Shown: piece after piece, positions 27,235 to 37,031 of the stretch
Numbering within the stretch: position 1 is the stretch's first letter
Layout: every line of letters starts with the position of its first letter
DNA from: Terriglobia bacterium
GTDB lineage: Bacteria > Acidobacteriota > Terriglobia > JAIQFV01
DNA length: 64,000 bases
Assembly (NCBI GenBank): GCA_020073085.1
Contig: JAIQFV010000008.1
Coordinates: 62,001-126,000 of the forward strand
Reading direction: 5' to 3'
Program-made: the position numbers and the translations under genes
Notes under the pieces: model-generated
The model's input: only the letters and a program-made list of their open reading frames with translations
Told to the model about the DNA's origin: nothing
The model's database searches: none

Positions 27235-28161
27235 CTAGAACAAGGCCGGGCCGGAGATGATGTAGTTTTTCATCTTCCCGAATTCCCTCGAACTCATAAA
27301 GATGGCGTGGGAATCAATTCGGAATCCGGCGCGGATCAGATCACGAATCGATCTCACATTCGGGCTGGGGACCTGGAGGGTGAGTTGGGGATGCAAAAGC
27401 ACAGCCGACTCGATCGCCCGATGGAGGACGGGCAGCATGTGTTGGGTTTCCTTCACTGCCAGTGGACCGACCTGACCCTTGGGGGAAATATAGAAATATC
27501 CGATGGTTCGTCCCCTCTTCGTTGCAAGCCAGCAGCGGCTCCCGCTGCGTTTGATGAATAGATCATGGTCTTCGTCCCGCCCACTTCCGCGTGCGACCCG
27601 GTCAATGGAGCTCATCTCATGAACAGCCTCTTGAACTGCACCGGGCGATCCCGTGGGATCCAGCCCACGCACCTTGAACCCGCGTTCCGCCTCCCATCCC
27701 GGATTGAGATCCTTGGAGCGACAGACAAGTGTATAGATCGGGAATCGCGGTGTCATGCCGAGCAGGATGTAACTTCGCATCGCGGCAGGATAAAGAGAAC
27801 TGTAGGTGGAGGTGATCCGATAGGTTCTGTCGCTCTGGAGTGATCGTTCCAGCAACCGCTTCCCAATACCGCGATTCTGGAACCTGGGGAGAATCCAGAA
27901 GTCGCACAAGAACCAGATTGATCCGCGCACAATGGAGCACGCAAATCCAATGATTTCCCCGTTTGACTCGGCCACCCAGAAGCCGGGTGCGTCTGTCGTG
28001 AGAACATGTTGAAGATAAGGCGGAACCGTCCGCATGCCCCGCAGACTCTGCGGGGCGCCGTGAACCCTTCGAACCATATCTTGGAAAGAGGTCAAAAAGA
28101 CCTTCCACACGGCCCGAAGGTCTTTGGCCTGGCAGGGGCGGATCAAAACCTTAGAATTCAT
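27235..28161 (-). CDS. GNAT family N-acetyltransferase, two-domain
   Basis: A 308-residue protein from the ATG at 28161. The first GNAT domain is clear: VLIRPCQAKDLRAVWKVF, then GFWVAESNGEIIGFACS, and the acetyl-CoA loop LPRFQNRGIGKRLLERSL near residue 115. A second, more divergent half (IGYFYISPKGQVGPLAVKE) suggests an internal duplication. The substrate is unknown. No clear ribosome site precedes the ATG. Confidence 0.78.
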   Translation of the reverse strand: MNSKVLIRPCQAKDLRAVWKVFLTSFQDMVRRVHGAPQSLRGMRTVPPYLQHVLTTDAPGFWVAESNGEIIGFACSIVRGSIWFLCDFWILPRFQNRGIGKRLLERSLQSDRTYRITSTYSSLYPAAMRSYILLGMTPRFPIYTLVCRSKDLNPGWEAERGFKVRGLDPTGSPGAVQEAVHEMSSIDRVARGSGRDEDHDLFIKRSGSRCWLATKRGRTIGYFYISPKGQVGPLAVKETQHMLPVLHRAIESAVLLHPQLTLQVPSPNVRSIRDLIRAGFRIDSHAIFMSSREFGKMKNYIISGPALF

Positions 28162-28412
28162 ACGAAGCGGCTTCGAAAGGAGGCGTCTTCCATTCAGGAC
28201 GGGACAAGCTGCAGGGTTCTCTCCCCTTCCCACGCTGCAGGGTCGAAGGCTCGTGGATTGCCAGGCAGCTCTCCCTCCCCGCAGCGGGGCCGACAAAGAT
28301 CTCTCTCGAATCGAACACCACGAGTCTTGCCCCCGCAGCGGCGGGCCCAGGAGGATCCGCTCTACCCAATCCGTTCGTCTCCGCCGATCGGCAACGGGTC
28401 GAGGGGCTGGAT

Positions 28413-28715
28413 CTAGTCTGCAAGGAAGAAGCGTGATGGTATGGCTGCTGCGTTTCGCGCCCGGTGGGGAGTGCCTTCCGCCACGTGAAAGGCCTCACCC
28501 GTCTTCACCAGGATCTTCTGGTCGGGCATTTCAAATTCGATGGTCCCTTCGAGGACGTATCCGAGGTGTCCCCTCGCACACCACTCCTCATGTCTTGCAT
28601 CCACGGCATATTCAACCAGGCGGAACCGGTGTCCATCGGATTCAAAACCCTTTTGACGAATTCCCGGCGATGTTTCAGCCCAATCCTGCCTCTCAAAACT
28701 GAAAGTCTCGATCAT
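28413..28715 (-). CDS. Small cupin-domain protein
   Basis: A 100-residue single cupin: LGYVLEGTIEFEMPDQKILVKTGEAFHVAEGTPHRARN is the conserved barrel core with metal-ligand-like Glu and His. The ATG at 28715 is chosen because GGGAGGA ends nine bases upstream; an ATG at 28724 would directly abut that ribosome site. Ligand and role are unknown. Small cupins often bind sugars or act as isomerases or sensors. Confidence 0.75.
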   Translation of the reverse strand: MIETFSFERQDWAETSPGIRQKGFESDGHRFRLVEYAVDARHEEWCARGHLGYVLEGTIEFEMPDQKILVKTGEAFHVAEGTPHRARNAAAIPSRFFLAD

Positions 28716-29203
28716 GCTGTCCATTCCTCCCGAGGGCTCTTCCAGGATTGATCTCACCTGAGGACGACATCGATGCGTCGGTAAGAGGAGCGCAAATTCG
28801 CGGCGGATCGAACCCCCGCCCTGTCTATCCCTCTGGTCTTCGAATCGAGGCGTATTCAGCGGGCTGCTCGTCCCTCTTGGGTTTCCCCAGCCTCCCCACA
28901 TCCGGGCTTGCGGTCCGGAGACCTGCGACCTTCAACTGAGTCCAACGCCCAGTCATGGCGGAACGCCGAATCATACTATCAAGGGTGTCAAAAGTGCTAC
29001 CGGCGAATACAATTTTTTTTCTGGGCATCTGGAAGTGTGCCGGTCCCCCGGCAGTCACTCCGGCAGAATAAAGCCCCTCCTGGGGTCGTTTAGGAAAGAG
29101 AGACGGCGCTCTGAGCTTCGATCTCATTAAAGGGACTTGATCCTCGCATCGAGGACCGATCAGTTCTTGAGAATCAATCCCATCGTCCCATGCTGGAGCT
29201 TGA
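28716..29203. other. Intergenic region, nothing recognised
   Basis: No convincing gene, RNA or repeat is seen in these 488 bases. The short frames are not preceded by ribosome sites and have atypical composition. Confidence 0.5.
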
Positions 29204-31360
29204 TTATTGGTTTGAGAACTGAATCACCTTCACCGCCTCCAGGGCTTTCAGATACTCCCGGACCCATTCGAGAGGGATAGGACCAAATTCAGCGGAGACA
29301 AAATCGCGGATGGCCTGGACTGATCGCTTTCCATCCACCAGATTAAGAATCTCGTACGTGTAATCTGAAGAGGACGCCCGACGGAGGGGGCTGGTCGGTT
29401 CAGGCAATCCATCGAGGTTGGCAAAAATCTTCAGCTTCGTCGTGGGTCCGACCCCATAATGATCCGCCAAATAATCGTAACCGAACAACGACATGGCCCC
29501 CTTGAGGTCGAGGCGGGTCGGGACTTCCCCCGTATCTTCCTTGGGCTCAAGCTCTCCGAGAAAACTATCCACCTCGTCGCCTCGCACTCCCGACCAGCCG
29601 ATCAGATCGCGCGTAAAACCGATCAGGTCAAACTTCGCGACTTGCTCTTCCCCGATGAAGCTTCTTAAGGAAATGAAATTTGCCCTTTCCCGTTGCACCA
29701 GATACCGCAAGAAGTTATCCATTTCTCGCAGGGGGTCCCGCGGGGATGCCCGGGCGGCCAGGCTCGCCTGTTCGCTGAAGCGCGCCTGCGAGTCCGCCAT
29801 CCGCCGCTTGGCGTGAACAACCACTTCCGAGGTGATTACTGCGGAGTTGGTAGAATCCAGGTTGGCCAGGAAATACCCGCTCGCCGCCCCCACGGTGGCA
29901 GCGCGTTTGAGTTTGGTCGTGTCGATCTTGTCGACGGAATCCTCGTTGGTATGGATGTAACGGTCCGGCCAGTCGTTGAGGTAAATTGTGGGAATCCGGA
30001 ACGAACCCTCATCATAGACCTGGTGGTCACTTCCTTCGGTGTACTCTGAGATCTCCAGATGCAGTGCATCCTTGGACCCGTCCGGCGCATGGACAGCAAA
30101 GCGCGGCTCCCCGGTCGCGGCGAATTGATCGCTGAGATCGCGGACATATTCCCCAAAGACCTGGGCCACGTCGTTCACAAAAGAGGGGATGGAATCGGGG
30201 GTGCGGGTGACGTGGAAAAGCGCCTTCGTTTTCTCCTGGGAGCCGCCGACCATATCCATGTGAATCGCCGCTTTCATTTTCGCCGCCAGTTCCGGATGCG
30301 AGAAGAGGAAAATCTGCGTCCCCTCAATTTCTGCGGGCCACACGAAACGCAGGGTGCGTTTGAGCGGAGGGATGCTTTTCTCCTCGATCAGCCGGTGCAT
30401 CGTGCGCGCGACTTCAAGGATGGCCGCGCAGCCGCTGGCGTTGTCGTTGGCCCCCGGCATGTGATGATCAAGATGACAACTGAAAACTATTTCCTCATTC
30501 TTGAGCCGTTCATCGGATCCCGGTAAGGTCCCGGTTACGACCTCATAAAACCCGTCATGCCGACCTGCCTTGACCCGGGCACGCAACCAGATCTTCTCGC
30601 CCTGCGCCAAACGGCTCTGGAAATCCCGCGCTTGCCGGAGTGAAACCTGAAATGCGAAAGTCCGGGTGGGAGAATAGGAATCAAGATGTCCCCAGCGGAC
30701 CAGGGAGTCATCCTCGCCCTGCCAGCCCTGTAATTGATTGAGGGCATAGCTGACCATGCCCACCGCCCCGAAGCGATCCACAGCCAGCTTCTGCGCCGCG
30801 CCTCCCTGGGATGAAATAAGGACGATTTTCCCTTTGGTCTCCTTACCCTCATAGTCCTTTTCATTCGTCCCGCTGCCCACATCAATCAACTCTGCCGTTA
30901 CATCGGCCGATTCAGAATCCTCAGCCAAACAGACGCGCATATCCTCCCAGGAGCAAATCCGTCGGAGAGGGGAAAATTCCAACGGGGCGGTTTGCGCGCC
31001 TCGCGGCCTCAAGTTCTTCTTCGGGAGAACCTCCCACAAATCGGCTGAGTCCGCATCCCACGCCTGGCGGGCCTTGAGGGCACCATAAAACCGCTTCCCG
31101 TCGGCGGGGAATCTCTCGACATGAGCATCCGTGAGGCCGTTTTCCCGGGCGCGTGCAAGGACATACTCGGCGGCGGCATGGAAATCGCGCGAGCCACGAA
31201 CCCGATTGAAGATCGTGATGGCCTGGAGGTTGCGTTTCGCAGCGCCCCCACTCATCTCCTCCATGAGAAGATGCATCGTCGACTCCGGTAACAGCGATTG
31301 AGATTGTGCACTGCAAAGATGCGGGATCAAGAATAAGAGGATTGCAACTCCCTTGCGCAT
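29204..31360 (-). CDS. M28 family zinc aminopeptidase, secreted
   Basis: A 718-residue protein. AAGGAGA precedes the ATG at 31360, which begins a signal peptide (MRKGVAILLFLIPHLCSAQS). A PA-like insert is likely at about 130-260 (KGKIVLISSQGGAAQKLAVD). The M28 metal ligands are visible: SCHLDHHMPGANDNASG (His and bridging Asp), PAEIEGTQIF (Glu pair region), IHMDMVGG (Asp) and GSDHQVYDEGSFRIP (His). It should remove N-terminal residues or process peptides outside the cytoplasm. The last 170 residues are an extra C-terminal domain. Confidence 0.88.
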   Translation of the reverse strand: MRKGVAILLFLIPHLCSAQSQSLLPESTMHLLMEEMSGGAAKRNLQAITIFNRVRGSRDFHAAAEYVLARARENGLTDAHVERFPADGKRFYGALKARQAWDADSADLWEVLPKKNLRPRGAQTAPLEFSPLRRICSWEDMRVCLAEDSESADVTAELIDVGSGTNEKDYEGKETKGKIVLISSQGGAAQKLAVDRFGAVGMVSYALNQLQGWQGEDDSLVRWGHLDSYSPTRTFAFQVSLRQARDFQSRLAQGEKIWLRARVKAGRHDGFYEVVTGTLPGSDERLKNEEIVFSCHLDHHMPGANDNASGCAAILEVARTMHRLIEEKSIPPLKRTLRFVWPAEIEGTQIFLFSHPELAAKMKAAIHMDMVGGSQEKTKALFHVTRTPDSIPSFVNDVAQVFGEYVRDLSDQFAATGEPRFAVHAPDGSKDALHLEISEYTEGSDHQVYDEGSFRIPTIYLNDWPDRYIHTNEDSVDKIDTTKLKRAATVGAASGYFLANLDSTNSAVITSEVVVHAKRRMADSQARFSEQASLAARASPRDPLREMDNFLRYLVQRERANFISLRSFIGEEQVAKFDLIGFTRDLIGWSGVRGDEVDSFLGELEPKEDTGEVPTRLDLKGAMSLFGYDYLADHYGVGPTTKLKIFANLDGLPEPTSPLRRASSSDYTYEILNLVDGKRSVQAIRDFVSAEFGPIPLEWVREYLKALEAVKVIQFSNQ

Positions 31361-31476
31361 GGGTTCTCCTTTTCGAATCAAGTCGAAGGGTTCATTTACC
31401 TTATCCGGGACGGCGAGTTCCTCCTCGCAGGGTCTCGCCGTCCATTTCGCCAAAACTGAACTGGGAGCGGAAGCCG

Positions 31477-32592
31477 TCATGTCGCGCTGACAAAGCGCTT
31501 GAACGTGTCGCCGGACAGGACCCTCTGCCCCTGCTCTCTCCCGCGCTTGAATGTCCGCATCGTTCTGGAATTGTCCGTACTCAGAAAACCGGCCTCAACA
31601 GGATGGTCGGGGAAAAGAATGTAGAGACGTTGTTCCTCCACCGCGCGGCGCACTCCCTCCCAGGCGTTCAGAGAAGCCAAGCGCATGGAGGTCTCCCAGA
31701 GGTGTCCCCGGGGATCACAGCAGAACACGATGGTCTTCTCGCATCGGAGTGATTCCGATAGCTTCTTGAAGCGCCCGTCCTCTTCGAAGAGTCGAAACGG
31801 CATCTTCAGGGAAAAGCCCCCGTCCAGGAAAGAGGCTCCCGCATCGCCCGAAAACTGGTAGGGAGCCGCCATCTCCTCCCAAGCGGCCTCACCGGCACAG
31901 GCATTCGGTTTGATCGGATCCAATCCCCTCCAGATGGGCAAGAGCTCCTCCGCCCGCATGGGCTCGCCCATCGCAAAGGGCACCAGGCAAGAGGCTTCAA
32001 TGACATTATGGTAGTTGACGCGGGTGAGGGGCCGGACGAATTCATTGCACAGGGACGGCGGAAGACGCGACCCGAAAATCACCGGATCTTCAATGTAGTC
32101 ATCCGGAAGATACTTCAATGCCTGCGGGAACTTCCGCGTCAAGGACTTGAGAAAATAATGAAGTGAATCGCGGGAAGAAAAGGGCCTGCCATCGCTCCGT
32201 CTCACCCGGGTGGTGAACACCAGCAGGCGGGTGCACAGCTCCGCCGGTGTGTCGAATACCCCCGCGAGCTCCCGTGCACTCATGACATACCGGATGGAAT
32301 GGTAAAGTAAAGACCGGAATCGCGACAACCCACCCAGCGACCGGAATTCCGGCAGTTCGCGGGCGCGCGGCGGAATCTCTTCGTGGCCCCAGCGCGCCCA
32401 TCCCTTCATCACGGTTTCATGCGTTCCCGTGGCCACATCGGCGGCGGCATACCCGCCCGCCGAGGCCCCCATCACGATGCGGGGATAGCAACCGTTGGCG
32501 CGCGCCCACTGCATCAGTTCATATAGGAGGCCACCTTGCCATGCCCCCCGGCCCGCACCTCCTGAATCCAGGACCCAGCAGAAAGCTGTCAT
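31477..32592 (-). CDS. Patatin-like phospholipase family protein
   Basis: About 371 residues from the ATG at 32592. Near the N-terminus, LDSGGAGRGAWQGGLL is the glycine-rich oxyanion loop and IVMGASAGGYAA carries the GxSxG nucleophile. FLDGGF, about 240 residues later, is the DG(G/A) dyad Asp. By family it hydrolyses acyl lipids. The start is unsure: GTG codons at 32643 and 32676 are in frame and would add 17 or 28 residues, and none of the three has a strong ribosome site. The SDR gene ends 119 bases upstream. Confidence 0.78.
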   Translation of the reverse strand: MTAFCWVLDSGGAGRGAWQGGLLYELMQWARANGCYPRIVMGASAGGYAAADVATGTHETVMKGWARWGHEEIPPRARELPEFRSLGGLSRFRSLLYHSIRYVMSARELAGVFDTPAELCTRLLVFTTRVRRSDGRPFSSRDSLHYFLKSLTRKFPQALKYLPDDYIEDPVIFGSRLPPSLCNEFVRPLTRVNYHNVIEASCLVPFAMGEPMRAEELLPIWRGLDPIKPNACAGEAAWEEMAAPYQFSGDAGASFLDGGFSLKMPFRLFEEDGRFKKLSESLRCEKTIVFCCDPRGHLWETSMRLASLNAWEGVRRAVEEQRLYILFPDHPVEAGFLSTDNSRTMRTFKRGREQGQRVLSGDTFKRFVSAT

Positions 32593-32711
32593 GAGAAATC
32601 GATCGAGTGTGATGTTGAAAGCCAGGGACGATTCCGCGCGCACCGCGGGGATCCGTCCAAGAGTCGAAATTAGCACATCATGAAGCTCAGGCTCAACCGA
32701 GACTGACCAGC

Positions 32712-33491
32712 CTATCGGGCACAGGTGAGGTGCCGCCCTCCATCGACCGCGAGTGTTTCCCCTGTGATCCACCCGGAGCGAACGCTCGCCAGGAAGAGGA
32801 TGGCCTCTGCGACATCCTCGGTCCGGCCGACGCGACCCAGTGGGTGGGTGGTCTTGCTGTGCTCCAGGAACTTTACATAGGCCTCTTCCGACATCCCCCC
32901 CGCTCGGTGAAGATTCGTCACCACCACGCCCGGATTTACGGCGTTGACCCGGACCCCTTTGGGCGCCAGGTCGAGGGCTGCACACTGTGTCATGGCGTTG
33001 ACCGCGGCCTTGCTGGCCACGTAAGCGAATACATTCGGAAACGCGCGTGTCCCGGCGACCGAGGAAATATTGACGATGCACCCTTTACGCTCGACCAGGG
33101 ACGGGAGAGCGGCTTTCATCATCAGGAAAACCGAACGCACATTCACGTCCATCATCCGATCGAACAGTTCGTTTGATGTTGCATCGAGGGAGGCGGTTGC
33201 AATAATCCCGGCAGCATTCACCAGGACATCGATTCCACCCCATCGGGTCCGGGTGGTTTCTACGGCGCGTTGGACAAAGGACTCGTCCGTCACATCACCC
33301 GCCAGCTTTTCCACCTCGCCTCCGAGGCCGAGAATCTCCTGCATGAGGCCATCGAGTTCCTTTTCGCGCCGGGCCACAATGGCTACCCGGGCGCCGCTTC
33401 TGACAAAGTTCAGCGCTGTGGCGCGACCTATTCCGCTGGAAGCACCGGTGACGAGCGCGACCTTGTTCTCAAATTCCCTGGAGTTAACCAT
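32712..33491 (-). CDS. Short-chain dehydrogenase/reductase
   Basis: A 259-residue classical SDR. The cofactor loop VALVTGASSGIGRA is near residues 11-24, then VNAAGI (NAG motif), the catalytic Ser in VNISSVAG, YVASK (YxxxK), and the NPGVV loop. Arg residues after strand 2 (VARREKE) point to NADP(H). The ATG at 33491 is preceded by AGGAAGGAG about 12 bases upstream. The substrate is unknown. Confidence 0.9.
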   Translation of the reverse strand: MVNSREFENKVALVTGASSGIGRATALNFVRSGARVAIVARREKELDGLMQEILGLGGEVEKLAGDVTDESFVQRAVETTRTRWGGIDVLVNAAGIIATASLDATSNELFDRMMDVNVRSVFLMMKAALPSLVERKGCIVNISSVAGTRAFPNVFAYVASKAAVNAMTQCAALDLAPKGVRVNAVNPGVVVTNLHRAGGMSEEAYVKFLEHSKTTHPLGRVGRTEDVAEAILFLASVRSGWITGETLAVDGGRHLTCAR

Positions 33492-33588
33492 GAACGATGA
33501 ACGCTCCTTCCTGAGTTCTGATCCCATCCGGCGGTCTAAAGAGGGTGTGTCGGGGCCAGGCACACCTTCCGCTAATACACCGGCGCCT

Positions 33589-34914
33589 TCACGATGTCTG
33601 CCTTGTTACACCGCGGACCATCGCCATCGTGGCGTCGATTTCCGCTTCGTTGTTATAGATATGGGTGGACTGACGAACCCCGTTTTCGGTGCCCATGGAT
33701 CTCACGCGAATCTTTCGAGTGTTCCAAAACCTGTCCATCATTTCCGGCCCGGTGACCCCCTCCATCTTCCAGGTCGTGATGCCCGCACTCATTTCCGGGT
33801 GGACCGAGGACAGAATGGTCGCCCCCCTGGTCTTTTGAATCTCCGAGCGCAAATAATCACCCAGCTGTTTGATGCGGTTAATCACCCGCTCATGCCCGAG
33901 AGCGTTGTGGAAATCAAGAGCGGCCTCATAGCCTTTCAGGAGGGCGAGATTCCCCGTGCCGTACTGCATGAACCGATAGGCGCCCTTATCGTAATTCGCC
34001 CATTCGGCTGACGCCAGGGTCGTCCAGATTTCAGATTGACGGGATTTCTTCACATAGAGCAGACCGGACCCGGCAGGGGCCAGGAGCCACTTGTGCGGGG
34101 AGGAGTAATAGGCGTCGCAATCGATGTCGCGCACGTCAACGCGGATGTGGCCGACCGCCTGCGCCCCGTCTATTGCCACGAAGATGTTCTTCGCCCCTTG
34201 CTCGCGGGCCAGGGCCGCCAGGCGCTTGACGGGCAAGACCAGGCCCAGCATCGAGGTCATATGCGGGATGGCCAGCACGCGGGTCTTCGAATTGATCGCG
34301 GCCGCAAACCGACGAATAATTTCGTCGGGATCATTGGGCGGCCTGGGAATGGGCACGGTCTTCCATACCGCGCCATGACGCTTGGCGCGCTCCAGCCATC
34401 CGCAGGATCCTCCCGGATGCTCCTGGTCGGTCTGGACGATCTCCTCGCCGGCTTTTAAATCTATTCCCTGAGCGATGAAGTTCATGCCGAAAGTGGCATT
34501 TTGTGTGGTGCACACTTCGTCGGAATCACAGTGAATCAGCCGCGCAATCTTCTCCATGAGGGGAGGAAAATTGCGATATCCGGAAAACCAGTCAGGATGT
34601 TCGGGACGATAGTCCCAGTGCGTCACGGTGGTGTTCAGCTCGGCCAAGGTCGTGGTGACCGCTTCCAAAACCGGGCGCGGCATCGAGCCCAGGGTCGCCG
34701 TGTTGAAGAAGGCTTCCTCTGGTGGGATCAGAAACTGGTCCCGGACATTCTTCCAGAACGCGGCTTCATCGTTACCCAAACCTGCTGCATTCAAAGAGGC
34801 GGCCTCCACCCTCGACGAACTCCGGAGAGTGGAATCTTTGAGGTGCAAATCAATGATCGGCAAAAGGGCCGGCGAAGCCATCAGCGAGCGAATGAATCTA
34901 CGGCGTGGGATCAT
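33589..34914 (-). CDS. Class V aminotransferase-fold PLP enzyme with Tat signal (isopenicillin-N epimerase-like)
   Basis: A 441-residue protein. PRRRFIRSLMASPALLP at the N-terminus is a twin-arginine signal. The class V fold follows: FFNTATLGSMPRPV, TQNATFGMNFIAQG, VAIDGAQAVGHIRVDV, and the PLP lysine in YYSSPHKWLLAPAGSG. Closest in layout to isopenicillin-N epimerase/cysteine desulfurase-like proteins. Export by Tat would fit a cofactor loaded in the cytoplasm. The physiological reaction is not known. Confidence 0.85.
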   Translation of the reverse strand: MIPRRRFIRSLMASPALLPIIDLHLKDSTLRSSSRVEAASLNAAGLGNDEAAFWKNVRDQFLIPPEEAFFNTATLGSMPRPVLEAVTTTLAELNTTVTHWDYRPEHPDWFSGYRNFPPLMEKIARLIHCDSDEVCTTQNATFGMNFIAQGIDLKAGEEIVQTDQEHPGGSCGWLERAKRHGAVWKTVPIPRPPNDPDEIIRRFAAAINSKTRVLAIPHMTSMLGLVLPVKRLAALAREQGAKNIFVAIDGAQAVGHIRVDVRDIDCDAYYSSPHKWLLAPAGSGLLYVKKSRQSEIWTTLASAEWANYDKGAYRFMQYGTGNLALLKGYEAALDFHNALGHERVINRIKQLGDYLRSEIQKTRGATILSSVHPEMSAGITTWKMEGVTGPEMMDRFWNTRKIRVRSMGTENGVRQSTHIYNNEAEIDATMAMVRGVTRQTS

Positions 34915-35094
34915 GGATGTCTACTCCGGGGCGAATCGAACATAAGATCTCTTTTCCTGGTGGTTCATTGCGGGGTGCCTGTTTCTACATCGACTCTCAA
35001 CATCCGTGTCGTGATTAACCCTGGGAACTATGCTGCCTGGGGGCACGGGATCGCCCCATCCCGGAGGGGATAAGGTCCAAGACCTGAGCAGGCA

Positions 35095-35388
35095 TCAGGG
35101 TCTTCCAAAAAAGAGGTGAGCTTCACACTGGCACTCCCGTTCATGGGGTGTGGGACAGAACTTGATGCGATCCCTCAATTCTCCAAATCGCAAATCGTGA
35201 AGGCGCAACACCTCGGCGTCATCGAGGGACCAGGAATCGCCTTTACCAGACGTAATCTGAAACTTGGCATCGCAATCGAGACACTGAAAAATCCCCAAGG
35301 TACGAGGCTCCCCGTCATAGACCACATCGAGCGCTGCGCCTTCAAGACGCATTCCTTCACAGTCCGGACATTTAATAACGTCTTCCAT
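35095..35388 (-). CDS. Small zinc-ribbon-like protein
   Basis: About 97 residues. KCPDCEG and FQCLDCDAKFQ form a CxxC...CxxC zinc ribbon within the first 45 residues, and two more cysteines follow near the end. The ATG at 35388 is preferred over an upstream TTG. The family is not recognised. Neighbours do not indicate a role. Confidence 0.55.
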   Translation of the reverse strand: MEDVIKCPDCEGMRLEGAALDVVYDGEPRTLGIFQCLDCDAKFQITSGKGDSWSLDDAEVLRLHDLRFGELRDRIKFCPTPHERECQCEAHLFFGRP

Positions 35389-35622
35389 CCTGTCGGTTTC
35401 AGTCAAAGCCTTCGCTTAATGTGTGCAAGTGAATCCCATGCAAAAACCCGGTTCTCACGCAGGAGGTCGAAATTATAGGAGAAATCAAAAAACAGGGACA
35501 CAAAATATTTCCGTTTGACGGGGACAGGCTCATTCCCGATTGCAGGCAAGGATCTCTTGGACCAGAAGACCGAGACACGGGGTTCCTCTCCACAACGAAG
35601 AGAAGAAGAGGGCCGTCCCGTC

Positions 35623-36315
35623 TCAATCATCCGCGAAGAGCGACTCCAGTTGCGACAATTGCAGGCTCCCTATAGATCGCGCCCGGAAATCGGCATGGGC
35701 GAGCTCACGCAAAGGATAGGAGTGTGCCACGGCCACGCATCTCATGCCTGCCTGGTGCGCGGCCTTGATGCCATGCAGAGAGTCTTCGATTACCAGGCAT
35801 TCGGTCACGAGGATCTTCTTCTCCCCCCGCGGCCGGCGCCGATTCAGTGCTTTCCACGCCCGCAGGAATGTCTCCGGATGCGGTTTGCCATGAATAACAT
35901 CGTCCGCACTCACCACGGCTGCAAAATAACGACGCAGACGGAATGCTCCCAAAATTAAATCAATCTCTGAACTCAGGGCGCCGGAGGCGATAGCGAGGGG
36001 GTAGCCGGCCGCGCACTCCCGAATGAATTGGATCGCCCCCGGAAAGGGCCGCAGTCTCGTCTTCAGCAGCGCTCGATAGGCACGCTTCTTGGCCTGTTGC
36101 AGGCGAGTCACGAAGGCGGTCGATAACTCCCTGTGGTTGTCCGACAGGATTTCCCGGATGCAACTCCGATCGTCAAAAGCCAAATAGCGGGCGTAGTAAT
36201 CCCCCTTGGTCAGGCGTATCCCCTCTTTTTTGAATATGTCACGAAAGGCGAGAAAGTGAAGCGGTTCGTCATCGATAATCACTCCGTTAAAGTCGAAAAG
36301 GATGGCTCGAAGCAT
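35623..36315 (-). CDS. HAD-superfamily hydrolase, beta-phosphoglucomutase-like, DxN variant
   Basis: A 230-residue protein. AILFDFNGVIIDDEP (residues 4-18) is HAD motif I with nucleophile Asp8, but the usual second Asp is Asn10. LAIASGA is motif II, GKPHPETFLRA is motif III with its lysine, and VIEDSLHGIKAAHQAGM is motif IV. Cap type and length match beta-phosphoglucomutase-like phosphatases. The Asp-to-Asn change removes the usual general acid/base, so activity may be altered. Confidence 0.85.
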   Translation of the reverse strand: MLRAILFDFNGVIIDDEPLHFLAFRDIFKKEGIRLTKGDYYARYLAFDDRSCIREILSDNHRELSTAFVTRLQQAKKRAYRALLKTRLRPFPGAIQFIRECAAGYPLAIASGALSSEIDLILGAFRLRRYFAAVVSADDVIHGKPHPETFLRAWKALNRRRPRGEKKILVTECLVIEDSLHGIKAAHQAGMRCVAVAHSYPLRELAHADFRARSIGSLQLSQLESLFADD

Positions 36316-36769
36316 TTTGAAGGAATCCAGCTAGTCGGATTTTATGTTCGAAAGCGCTCAAACGGTCCACTCACAATAATCAAGGCTCCCGCGGGCCCAC
36401 GTTGCTCGACCATTACCCGCCTCGGGAAGGTCCTCCCTGGCTCGATTCACCTCAGCCTTATCGCCGGCCCCACCTGACAGAGTGTCCGAGAAACGATAGT
36501 AGTACACTTTTCACAAGGAGCCTTCATTTTTTCAATTCGTAACTGCAACTCATCTGACTCATGGATTTCCTTGGGTCATGGAATCCAGGACCCACCTTGT
36601 TGTGTTCGCAACCCTCAAGTCCCTGCGCTTAACGCTCTCTGAGTGGTCACAAATGGGATCGAAACAGAAGCGGGCCCAGGCTGGAGATCACTTAAATTTC
36701 TAACCTTTACGCTCCATTTTCAATCCGCCACAGAATCCACTTTGGCAACATTTTGCCAGCAACGCAACC

Positions 36770-36781
36770 GTTGCATGCAAC
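36770..36781. promoter_or_regulatory. GTTGCATGCAAC palindrome
   Basis: A perfect 12-base palindrome, identical to 55328-55339 and nearly identical to 48235-48247. All three lie in AT-rich promoter regions, upstream of a CRP/FNR-type site. Confidence 0.45.
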
Positions 36782-36852
36782 ACGCACCGAAATGTCTGGC
36801 ATATCCATGAATTCCTCAAATCTCGAAGAACACTCAACAAAACCAATATCTT

Positions 36853-36866
36853 GTGAAGTTTTTCAC
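36853..36866. promoter_or_regulatory. CRP/FNR-type palindrome, GTGAA-N4-TTCAC
   Basis: TTGTGAAGTTTTTCAC carries the exact core. It lies about 172 bases before the GNAT gene that starts the PFOR operon. Confidence 0.55.
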
Positions 36867-37031
36867 TCATTAAAGGTTTCTGCGTTCTTGGCATTGTTCA
36901 TGCAGTAATTCATTCGGAATGAGTGGCAAAGGAATATTGTCTGAAACCTCTTTTACTACCGACAGGGTCTCCCGGTCCTTGGGGAAGTGTGGGCTGGGGG
37001 GGAAAGATGTGGCAGCAGAAGGGGGCCGCCG

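Larger units (their letters stand above)
36316..37031. other. Long AT-rich intergenic region upstream of the PFOR operon
   Basis: No credible gene in 716 bases. It contains TGGCAA-N4-TTGCCA near 36750, the palindrome GTTGCATGCAAC at 36770-36781, and a CRP/FNR-type palindrome at 36853-36866. Composition is AT-richer than the flanks, as expected of a complex promoter region. Confidence 0.55.

Noticed and set aside
28797-28860. tRNA-like fragment with TTCGAATC
   Set aside because: No cloverleaf or paired acceptor stem could be built around the T-loop-like sequence.
32593-33081. N-terminal extension of the patatin-like frame by 163 codons
   Set aside because: It overlaps the SDR gene on the same strand in another frame and has low-complexity Arg/Gly-rich composition; the lipase domain starts near 32592.
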